Assembly (NCBI GenBank): GCA_015661935.1
Contig: DQVD01000222.1
Span: forward strand, 1-5,754
Reading direction: 5' to 3'
DNA: 5,754 nucleotides
Source of the DNA: Desulfocapsa sulfexigens
GTDB lineage: Bacteria; Desulfobacterota; Desulfobulbia; Desulfobulbales; Desulfocapsaceae
Of the stretch, positions 1-5,588 are shown one piece after another. The translations under genes were made by a program, and so were the position numbers. How positions within the stretch are numbered: position 1 is the stretch's first letter; the number at the start of each line of letters is the position of its first letter. The notes beneath the pieces were generated by a model. It searched no databases. It worked only from the letters and a program-made list of their open reading frames with translations, and was not told the DNA's origin.

Positions 1-2
1 AA

Positions 3-80
3 ACCAAAAACTCGTTTAACATATTGATGTTACAAGCAAAGCTTGAAAATCGACAAGCAACAGCCAGAATTGTGTCGTAA
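3..80 (+). CDS. Possible 3' end of an unrecognised gene entering from the left edge
   Basis: An open frame runs from the window edge to a TAA stop at 78-80, giving 25 codons. The peptide includes the stretch LMLQAKLENRQATARIVS, which looks like an ordinary amphipathic helix, but I cannot assign a family. If real, it would end 43 bases from the end of the minus-strand YqaA gene in a normal convergent arrangement. The opposite strand also has a frame open to the edge through most of positions 1-140, without a convincing start. With so few codons, an open frame is expected by chance. This is a weak call offered only because the stretch is otherwise empty. Confidence 0.22.
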   Translation, partial: TKNSFNILMLQAKLENRQATARIVS

Positions 81-123
81 CTACTGATATTGACAAGAAA
101 AAGACCAATCGCTTCATCACCCT

Positions 124-807
124 TTAAAAAAATAACTTCAACATTGCAAAACCTCCAATCAGGAGAACAACAAAGGCAATACAGAGAAGATTAAAATAAC
201 GATCAATAAAGCGCTTGGCTGAATCACCCCATTTATACAGAAGCCATGCCACGATAAAAAAACGACAGGCCCGGGCAGCAAAAGAAGCCATCAGAAAAAC
301 AGGCAGATTAACATGAGCAACGCCAGCTGTAATGGTGGTCAATTTATAAGGCAGAGGAGTCAGCCCAAAGATAAAAACAATCCAGGCATTCCAGTGATCA
401 TAGACCTGGAACAGGTATTCACCGCCAAGGGTGCTTCCCATACTTGAGATAAGATAGGATGGCAATGCAATATCTAGCCGTCCATCAACATCAACGAGAG
501 TCATGTGGGCCACATTTTCAACAATCCAGCGTCCCATGGTATCCCAGGCAAAGACGCCGATCCCGTATCCTGCAAGGCCACCGGCAACCGAGGCGAGCGT
601 GCACCAGAATGCATATTTATACCAGCGACCGGTTGCTCCAAGCACCAGAGCAATGAGTAAAACATCAGGCGGGATTGGAAAAAAACTTGATTCAGCAAAG
701 GAGAGAACAACGAGTGCCAGCAACCCGTATTTGCTGTCTGCCCAGTGCAGCATCCAGTCATACAATCGTCGCACAAGGCCGTTCTTTTTTGTTTTTTCTT
801 CAGTCAT
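124..807 (-). CDS. YqaA-type DedA/SNARE-associated inner membrane protein
   Basis: A 227-residue polytopic membrane protein of the YqaA branch of the DedA (SNARE-associated, VTT domain) superfamily. Members of the wider superfamily are linked to lipid flipping and membrane homeostasis; the exact job of the YqaA branch is not settled. Visible signatures are the re-entrant motif FAESSFFPIPPDVLL at residues 37-51, the glycine-rich segment around 75-84, GLTPLPYKLTTITAGVA at 148-164, and the basic aromatic RACRFF at 179-184. Hydrophobic segments lie near 28-57, 66-88, 139-163, 166-191 and 207-227. Residues about 97-137 form a polar loop longer than in the short E. coli-type YqaA. The ATG overlaps the end of pcm by 8 bases. 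Only a weak GGA stands 5 bases upstream, with AGGAG too far away at about 15 bases, so translational coupling to pcm is likely. The family assignment is firm, the function is not. Confidence 0.9.
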   Translation of the reverse strand: MTEEKTKKNGLVRRLYDWMLHWADSKYGLLALVVLSFAESSFFPIPPDVLLIALVLGATGRWYKYAFWCTLASVAGGLAGYGIGVFAWDTMGRWIVENVAHMTLVDVDGRLDIALPSYLISSMGSTLGGEYLFQVYDHWNAWIVFIFGLTPLPYKLTTITAGVAHVNLPVFLMASFAARACRFFIVAWLLYKWGDSAKRFIDRYFNLLCIAFVVLLIGGFAMLKLFF

Positions 808-1450
808 TTTTCCAGCCGTGCTCTCCTATTAAACTCACAAAACGAACACTTTCGAGCCGCTGTACTTTAATCTCACCATCTTTCCTGGAAAGATATTGCA
901 ATTCCTGCACACTTCGATCCCCAACAGGAATAACCATACGACCGGGATCTGCAAGTTGATCTATCAATGGTTCAGGGATTTCAGGGCTGCCAGCGGTAAC
1001 AATAATAGCATCATAGGGTGCATGTTCCTGCCATCCCGTGGTTCCATCATCAAGGCGGGAAAGAATATTGTAGTAGTGCAGCTGGTCAAATATTTTGCGG
1101 GCTCCGGCAAGGAGGGTGTTGATCCGTTCGACGGTATAAACTTTCTCACAAAGTCTTGAAAGTACTGCAGCCTGATATCCGGATCCGGTACCTATCTCGA
1201 GAACCTTTTCACATCCCTGTAACTGCAGGGCCTGGGTCATTGCAGCCACAATAAAAGGCTGAGAGATTGTCTGGTCACCGGCGATGGGAAGAGGATGATC
1301 ACCATAGGCTCTTGCCTGCATGGCATCATCGACAAAGAGGTGTCTAGGCACCTCTGACATAACTTTTAAAACATTGGGATCACTAACCCCACGTGGATGG
1401 AGCTGTTCCTGCACCATTCGCTCCCGTGATGTGGCAAAGCGAGCTGTCAC
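800..1450 (-). CDS. pcm: Protein-L-isoaspartate O-methyltransferase
   Basis: Pcm is a cytoplasmic repair enzyme. It transfers a methyl group from S-adenosylmethionine to the abnormal carboxyl of L-isoaspartyl residues, which lets them revert to aspartate. The 216 residues are close to the usual bacterial length. The family signature DQTISQPFIVAAM is at 59-71. The SAM-binding motif I, VLEIGTGSGYQAAVL, is at 83-97, followed by an acidic residue in YTVERI (105-110). The post-I segment APYDAIIVTAGSPEIP is at 144-159, the MVIPVG strand at 172-177, and VRFVSLIGEHGW is near the end. The start is GTG (1450-1448), overlapping the lipoprotein stop as GTGA. AGGAGA lies about 10 bases upstream, and this start aligns four residues longer than E. 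coli Pcm, whereas the next ATG (residue 12) would remove conserved N-terminal helix. It is the middle gene of a three-gene overlapping operon. Confidence 0.96.
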   Translation of the reverse strand: MTARFATSRERMVQEQLHPRGVSDPNVLKVMSEVPRHLFVDDAMQARAYGDHPLPIAGDQTISQPFIVAAMTQALQLQGCEKVLEIGTGSGYQAAVLSRLCEKVYTVERINTLLAGARKIFDQLHYYNILSRLDDGTTGWQEHAPYDAIIVTAGSPEIPEPLIDQLADPGRMVIPVGDRSVQELQYLSRKDGEIKVQRLESVRFVSLIGEHGWKND

Positions 1451-1845
1451 TTCTTTTCAGTCTCCTGCCAGGAATAATCATCCTGCCAGTCAAATTCATC
1501 AGCTTCATAACCGCTATAGCGGCAGAGTGTAACAGTATCTCCCGAAAGAGTTACAACTACCATATGATACCCGTCGGGATCAAAAGATCCTCCCACAAAG
1601 GGTGTATCCTGCAAGAGAGTCCGGGATTCCTCGTAATAAACCCATTCTTCTATTCCGGGGCTTACCATGCGCTTGGAATCAGGGTCTCCCATGAGTTCCA
1701 GAACTTCCTCGCGAGTGGTCTCTCCAGCTTTAATCATGGCGACATCGGAAACCAGATGACGTGTAGGCGTTCCTGAACATCCTGCAATAAACAGGGCCAG
1801 AAACAATATATTTGCGTAAAAAAAAGGACGAAAAATATTTAGCAT
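1447..1845 (-). CDS. Small BamE/SmpA-OmlA-like outer membrane lipoprotein
   Basis: A 132-residue predicted lipoprotein. The N-terminus has a short positive start (Arg6), a hydrophobic core at about 8-21 and the lipobox IAGC at 20-23. Cys23 would be the lipidated first residue after signal peptidase II cleavage. Ser24 at +2 would favour outer-membrane sorting under the E. coli Lol rule. The mature part resembles the SmpA/OmlA/BamE fold: IKAGETTREEVLELMGDP at 38-55, then EEWVYYEES near 66-74 and later short beta strands. The C-terminus is acidic and aromatic (about 112-132). Domain-level resemblance does not show that it is the BamE subunit of the Bam complex; many small lipoproteins share this fold. 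The ATG has GGGAGA about 6 bases upstream. It is the first gene of the operon, and its TGA overlaps the pcm GTG. Confidence 0.8.
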   Translation of the reverse strand: MLNIFRPFFYANILFLALFIAGCSGTPTRHLVSDVAMIKAGETTREEVLELMGDPDSKRMVSPGIEEWVYYEESRTLLQDTPFVGGSFDPDGYHMVVVTLSGDTVTLCRYSGYEADEFDWQDDYSWQETEKK

Positions 1846-1865
1846 GGGAATCTCCCGCTAAAATA

Positions 1866-1909
1866 AGAACGGTTGAGGAGGTCTTAAAACTCCTATTTTC
1901 AACCGTTCT
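1866..1909. repeat. Bulged inverted repeat over the start region of the lipoprotein operon
   Basis: Plus-strand arms AGAACGGTTG (1866-1875) and CAACCGTTCT (1900-1909) are perfect complements. They enclose a second stem AGGAG (1876-1880) and CTCCT (1890-1894) with a 9-base loop and a 5-base bulge (ATTTT). The outer arm overlaps three bases of the predicted -10 box, and the other arm lies about 20 bases before the lipoprotein start codon. It could be an operator for a dimeric regulator, a 5' leader hairpin, or a terminator for htpG read on the minus strand, where it is followed by the weak T-rich run TTATTTTAG. The sequence alone does not decide between these. Confidence 0.7.
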
Positions 1910-1935
1910 ATAGCGTGACGAGGTGCTTTTTTCAA
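1907..1935 (-). promoter_or_regulatory. Predicted sigma70 promoter of the lipoprotein-pcm-yqaA operon
   Basis: On the minus strand, TTGAAA (1935-1930, five of six to the -35 consensus) is separated by exactly 17 bases from TATAGA (1912-1907, four of six to the -10 consensus). Transcription would start near position 1900, leaving a leader of about 55 bases before the lipoprotein ATG. The A+T-rich stretch TTATATATTG just upstream could act as an UP-like element or a second, poorer -10. This is a consensus match read by eye only. Confidence 0.5.
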
Positions 1936-1975
1936 TATATAACTAACCCTGTTCAGGAAGAAAGGCAGTTCACTG

Positions 1976-2025
1976 GATAAATGCCTTATCAGAAAATTTC
2001 TTTGAAAAAAACAAGAAATTGTTCT
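1976..2025. repeat. Two tandem hairpins just after htpG
   Basis: Read on the minus strand after the htpG stop, AGAACAATTTCTT (2025-2013) pairs with AAGAAATTTTCT (2002-1991) as 12 base pairs with one bulged base around a T-rich 10-base loop. It is followed at once by GATAA/TTATC (1990-1986 with 1980-1976) around a 5-base loop. The first hairpin begins 15 bases beyond the stop codon, a usual place for a 3' end. No T-run follows either stem, so it is not a classical intrinsic terminator. It may protect the 3' end of the message or contribute to termination by another route. The stems are A+T-rich. Confidence 0.4.
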
Positions 2026-2039
2026 GTAAGGCACTAAAA

Positions 2040-3911
2040 CTATGCCCCGACAGCTTTATTGAGAATTTTATAGTTTCTCTCAACCATAACCATCGGGTCA
2101 ACCACAAGACCTGCCTGAATCATTGCATTATCATAGATCTGTGCTGCCACATCAGAGGCAAAAGCCTCGTCACTTTTTACAAGATCTGCGAGCTGCTTGA
2201 CAAGAGGACTTGCAAGGTTGATCTCAAGATTCTTTTTACTAGCTTCTGGAGAAAGACCTTTTTCCATACGGCTTGCAGCCATAATACGTTCCATGGAAGA
2301 AGTCATATATCCATCGGGATTAACGATCATTGCTGGTGAATCCACAAGACGTTTTGACTCGATAACATCAGCCACTTTATCTTCGAGTGTTTTCTTCAAC
2401 CAGGTAATAAGATCCCCACTGGCATCACTGCTCAGTTTCTCTGCTTTATCCTCATCGCTTTCTTTATCATCGCCACTCTTTGAAAGGTCAAGATCAGCAC
2501 GATCAGCAGAAACCAGTTTCTTGCCGTCAAACTCACCCAAATGGTTCAGCACGAAATCATCGATGGGCTCCATGGTGTAGATAATTTCGATCTCCTTTTT
2601 ATTAAACATCTCAACATACGGGCCTGCCTCAATAGCAGCACGATTAGGGCCATTGATATAATAAATTTCTTCCTGCCCTTCTGCCATTCGCTCAACATAA
2701 TCGGCAAGTGATGTTGGTTTACCATCTTCAGAACGGGAAGACTCAAAACGAACCAGCTGTGCCAGTTCCTTCTGAAATTCATAATCTGAGGTTACCCCCT
2801 CTTTCAGGTAAATGCCAAAGGTATTCCAGAAATCGAGGTAGTAATCAGAGTCGCGTTTTGCCTCTTCTGCCAGAAATTTAAGGAACCGTTTGGTGATCAA
2901 TTTACGAAGCTTCATCACCAATGCATTATCCTGGAGTGCCTGACGGGAAATATTAAGAGGAAGATCTTCACTATCCACCACACCTTTTAAAAAGCGCAGC
3001 CATTCGGGAAGAATGTTTTCAGAATGCTGATCAATGAGTACCCGCTGACAGTATAGATTTACACCCGACTCAACACGGCCAAAGCCCATGGACTCAAAAT
3101 TTTCCTTGGGTGCAAAAAGGACTGCATTGATGGCAAGTGGTGCATCAATGGAAAAATGAAGCCGGTAATGAGGTTCACCTGAAGCGTTACCAACAAATTT
3201 ATAAAAATCGTTATACTCTTCGTCGGTGATCTCATTTTTAGTTCTGGTCCAGATTGCCTGGACAGTATTTACGGTATCCCCTTCAAGTTTGATGGGGAAC
3301 GGAACAAAGGTGGAATATTGTTTGATGATGCTTTCCACTTTCCATTTCGTAGCATAATCGTGGGCATCATCTTTCAACTCAATGATTATTTTTGTTCCAC
3401 GATGCAAACCAGGTGCTTCAGAGATAGAAAAACTGCCAGCTCCTTCAGATACCCACTCATTTCCTTCCGAACCATCCCAGGAACGACTCTGCACTGTAAC
3501 TTTGGTACCTGCCATAAATGCAGCATAGAAGCCCACTCCAAACTGGCCAATAAGATTTACATCTTTACGTGCAGCTTCTGCAAGTTCTTCAACAAAAGCT
3601 CCGGAACCGGAATGAGCGATGGTACCAAGATTGGTCTCAAGTTCCGTACGCGTCATACCAATACCGGTATCGGTGATGGTCAGGGTGTGCTTTTCTTCAT
3701 CAAGGGTAATGTTCACTTCCAATGGCACATGATCATCAAAAACATCATCCTGAGTTAGGCTCTCGTGGCGCATTTTTTCAAGTGCATCTGCGCTATTGGA
3801 AATAAGCTCACGAATGAAAATATCACGCTCGGTATAGAGCGAATTAATTACAATATCTAAGAGTTTCTTGGTTTCTGCCTGAAACTCGTGGGTTGTTGCC
3901 TTATCACTCAT
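2040..3911 (-). CDS. htpG: Molecular chaperone HtpG (bacterial Hsp90)
   Basis: An ATP-dependent cytosolic dimeric chaperone that remodels late folding intermediates, usually with the DnaK system. It has 623 residues, almost exactly the length of E. coli HtpG, so it is full length. The N-terminal GHKL ATPase domain (about 1-215) shows IRELISNSADALEKMR at 33-48 with the catalytic Glu35 and Asn39, DTGIGM at 81-86, GQFGVGF at 122-128 and RGTKI at 171-175. The middle domain carries LPLNISRQALQDN at 317-329, which keeps the conserved Arg323 but has Gln where Glu is usual. After an acidic, lysine-rich linker (about 470-495), the C-terminal dimerisation domain includes DSPAMIV and MTSSMERIM at about 536-544. 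NSADAL replaces the commoner NASDAL, keeping the conserved Asp42. AAAGGAGA precedes the ATG at good spacing. The gene is alone, divergent from the oxidase gene. Confidence 0.98.
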   Translation of the reverse strand: MSDKATTHEFQAETKKLLDIVINSLYTERDIFIRELISNSADALEKMRHESLTQDDVFDDHVPLEVNITLDEEKHTLTITDTGIGMTRTELETNLGTIAHSGSGAFVEELAEAARKDVNLIGQFGVGFYAAFMAGTKVTVQSRSWDGSEGNEWVSEGAGSFSISEAPGLHRGTKIIIELKDDAHDYATKWKVESIIKQYSTFVPFPIKLEGDTVNTVQAIWTRTKNEITDEEYNDFYKFVGNASGEPHYRLHFSIDAPLAINAVLFAPKENFESMGFGRVESGVNLYCQRVLIDQHSENILPEWLRFLKGVVDSEDLPLNISRQALQDNALVMKLRKLITKRFLKFLAEEAKRDSDYYLDFWNTFGIYLKEGVTSDYEFQKELAQLVRFESSRSEDGKPTSLADYVERMAEGQEEIYYINGPNRAAIEAGPYVEMFNKKEIEIIYTMEPIDDFVLNHLGEFDGKKLVSADRADLDLSKSGDDKESDEDKAEKLSSDASGDLITWLKKTLEDKVADVIESKRLVDSPAMIVNPDGYMTSSMERIMAASRMEKGLSPEASKKNLEINLASPLVKQLADLVKSDEAFASDVAAQIYDNAMIQAGLVVDPMVMVERNYKILNKAVGA

Positions 3912-3917
3912 TTTATA

Positions 3918-3925
3918 TCTCCTTT
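3918..3925 (-). promoter_or_regulatory. Strong ribosome binding site of htpG
   Basis: On the minus strand AAAGGAGA stands about 6 to 7 bases before the ATG at 3911. It is the best Shine-Dalgarno sequence in the window and fixes the htpG start. Confidence 0.8.
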
Positions 3926-3995
3926 CACAAAATCATATTGAATAAAGGGGAATGTACCCCCAATTCCGTTGCTTTTTCACTAAAATTCGGCCAAA

Positions 3996-4023
3996 ATGAT
4001 AAGCATGCATACCCTGCTGTCAA
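3996..4023 (-). promoter_or_regulatory. Predicted sigma70-like promoter of htpG
   Basis: On the minus strand a perfect TTGACA (4023-4018) is followed after 16 bases by TATCAT (4001-3996, four of six to the -10 consensus). The start point would be near 3989, giving a leader of about 78 bases. I see no clear heat-shock sigma32 -10 element (CCCCAT type) and no CIRCE element, so the sequence does not show heat-shock control at the promoter itself. Confidence 0.5.
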
Positions 4024-4065
4024 GCCTTCAGGCCCACTGGAAACCTACAAAATCATGACACTGAT

Positions 4066-5466
4066 ATGGAAACAATAAAAAAAGATACCTTAATCATTGG
4101 TGCCGGACTCTCCGGCCTCACCGTTAGCTGGAAGCTCAAACAGATCCCGGGCCATTCCATTCTTCTACTGGAACAATCAAAACGTGCAGGCGGCACAATC
4201 TCCAGCCACGCCGAAGAGGGCTACCTTGCAGAAGGCGGGCCGCATGGTTTTCTTGATAACTGTGTAGAATCGCAATTATTGCTCACAGAAACCGGGCTTG
4301 ATAATGAATGTCTCAAGGCCCCACTTGCAAAATTTGTCCGCTATGTGTGTATGGATGGCAAGCTCAACCTTATCCCCCAATCACCAGCTAAAATTCTTGC
4401 AGCACCGCTTATCTCACCCCTTGCAAAATTGCGCGTTGCCGGCGACTTTTTCAAAAAGCCGCTGCAAGGCGAACCCACGGTGAGTGAGTGGGTTCAATAC
4501 CGTTTCGGGAAGGCACTCCTCCCCTATGTTGATGCTGTTTTTACCGGCACCTATGCAGGAGATCTGGAACGTCTGGTAATGGATGCAGTGATGCCCGGTG
4601 TACGACAGATTGAAAAAGAACATGGCTCTCTGATTTATGGCCTTTTAAAAAAGATAAAGGCCGCAAAAAAGGAGAAAACAGGCAAGAAAAAAGGACTTCC
4701 CGCCATGACCAGTTTTCCAACCGGCATGAGCAGGCTTGCCGAACGTTTATATGAAAATATCAGCAGCGACGAAATCAAAACAGAGTGTCCGGTATTGCAT
4801 ATCTTAAGGGAAAATGGCGGCTGGCAGGTAAGCACTGAGGAAGAACGTTTTGAGTGTCGTAACCTGGTGCTGGCACTTCCGGTGAATGCAGCTCTTGCAC
4901 TCCTTGCAAATGTAACAGGCACACCACCACTTGCTAAAATACCGGAAGCAGAGATTGTCACCATTGCCATGGGATTTGGAGGGGATGCAAGTTTACCTCC
5001 CGGTTTTGGCTATCTGGCACCTGAAAGAGAACAACGATTTTGTCTCGGTGCACTCTTTTCCTCCAATATGTTTCCAGGACGTGCCCCAAAAGATCATATC
5101 CTGCTGGAGGCCCTGATTGGCGGGCGCAGACACCCTGAGCGTCTGGAGCTTGACGATAACACATTAATTAAAGAGGCAGTTCAGGATTTACAGCAACTAC
5201 TCAACATCCCCAACCCACCAAGCTATGCAAAAGTTCTTCGTCCACGCGGCGGAATCCCGCAACTTGAGAAAGGCTACCCTGATTTACTCAGGTGGCGAAA
5301 CAACATAATGAAAGAGGAAAAAGGATTGTACGTAACAGGATTTGGCTGGGAAGGTATTGGGCTCAACGAGATGATCAAAACCGCATATCGGGTCAGTGAG
5401 GCGATTAAACAGGGTGAGCAGGACAGTGGAGCAGAGAATGCAGAGGTGAAGAAAGTTTATTTTTGA
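4066..5466 (+). CDS. hemG: Protoporphyrinogen oxidase, HemY type (FAD-dependent)
   Basis: This 466-residue flavoprotein would oxidise protoporphyrinogen IX (or coproporphyrinogen III in the related coproheme route) late in heme synthesis; it is also called hemY. The N-terminal Rossmann motif LIIGAGLSGL lies at 9-18, with Glu36 in LLLEQSKRAGGT as the expected ribose-binding acid. EGGPHGF follows at 56-62. The mid-part TGTYAGDLERL at 160-170 matches the family pattern GvYAGDp..L, with Val-Met where the usual Ser would be. A lysine-rich segment lies at 195-209. IPQLEKGY at 397-404 and the C-terminal FAD segment GFGWEGIGLNEMI at 425-437 complete the fold. Length is normal for HemY. There is no clear Shine-Dalgarno before the ATG; the start is chosen because it places GxGxxG at the usual distance. 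A possible promoter (TTGCTT, 17 bases, CAAAAT near 3969-3997) is poor. No other heme gene is within view. Confidence 0.92.
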   Translation: METIKKDTLIIGAGLSGLTVSWKLKQIPGHSILLLEQSKRAGGTISSHAEEGYLAEGGPHGFLDNCVESQLLLTETGLDNECLKAPLAKFVRYVCMDGKLNLIPQSPAKILAAPLISPLAKLRVAGDFFKKPLQGEPTVSEWVQYRFGKALLPYVDAVFTGTYAGDLERLVMDAVMPGVRQIEKEHGSLIYGLLKKIKAAKKEKTGKKKGLPAMTSFPTGMSRLAERLYENISSDEIKTECPVLHILRENGGWQVSTEEERFECRNLVLALPVNAALALLANVTGTPPLAKIPEAEIVTIAMGFGGDASLPPGFGYLAPEREQRFCLGALFSSNMFPGRAPKDHILLEALIGGRRHPERLELDDNTLIKEAVQDLQQLLNIPNPPSYAKVLRPRGGIPQLEKGYPDLLRWRNNIMKEEKGLYVTGFGWEGIGLNEMIKTAYRVSEAIKQGEQDSGAENAEVKKVYF

Positions 5467-5485
5467 TTGCTCAACAACAATTCCA

Positions 5486-5563
5486 ATGGAGGATATGACA
5501 GAACGTCCTTTTGCGCTTCTGAATGCACCAGGATTGGGTAAGCATTTAGTGCCTTACTCCTGA
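5486..5563 (+). pseudogene. 25-codon open frame after the oxidase gene, possible gene remnant
   Basis: Twenty bases after the hemG stop is an ATG followed by an in-frame ATG at 5495. GGAGG lies between them, too close to serve the second start well and inside the frame of the first. The frame gives about 25 residues, beginning MEDMTERPFALLNAPGLG, and stops with TGA at 5561-5563. The start region looks like that of a cotranscribed gene, but the product is far too short for a known enzyme. It may be a short peptide, the surviving 5' end of a gene cut by a rearrangement, or chance. I do not recognise it. Confidence 0.25.
5530..5561. repeat. Bulged hairpin in the hemG 3' region
   Basis: On the plus strand AGGA (5530-5533) and GTAAG (5538-5542) pair with CTTAC (5553-5557) and TCCT (5558-5561), giving nine base pairs with a 4-base bulge and a 10-base loop. 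It lies 64 bases after hemG. No T-run follows on either strand, so it is at most a weak terminator candidate for hemG. Confidence 0.35.
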
Positions 5564-5588
5564 ATTCCTATCATAAAAAACTAGAAAC

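Noticed and set aside
33..45. CAAGC/GCTTG hairpin with a three-base loop, considered as the terminator of the YqaA operon.
   Set aside because: There are only five base pairs, no T-run on the minus strand after it, and it sits about 80 bases past the stop.
1393..1776. A 127-codon plus-strand frame spanning the pcm-lipoprotein junction.
   Set aside because: It is opposite two genes with clear motifs and overlapping start and stop codons, with no start signal of its own.
2197..2580. A 127-codon plus-strand frame rich in serine and leucine.
   Set aside because: It is antisense to the htpG C-terminal region, and the serine-rich composition follows from the complementary strand of the acidic lysine-rich linker.
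3318..3758. A 146-codon plus-strand open frame opposite htpG.
   Set aside because: It lies wholly antisense to the conserved ATPase domain of htpG, has no ribosome binding site, and its cysteine- and phenylalanine-rich product resembles no family; it is a shadow frame.
3893..4078. A 61-codon plus-strand frame running through the htpG-hemG intergenic region.
   Set aside because: It starts inside htpG on the opposite strand, overlaps the hemG start in another frame and has no recognisable motif; the region is better explained by divergent control signals.
2026..5557. The 13-base sequence GTAAGGCACTAAA at 2026-2038 recurs inverted at 5545-5557, suggesting terminal repeats of a mobile element enclosing htpG and hemG.
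   Set aside because: A 13-base match in a window of this size is expected by chance about once in every two windows. The intervening genes are housekeeping genes and no target duplication is visible.
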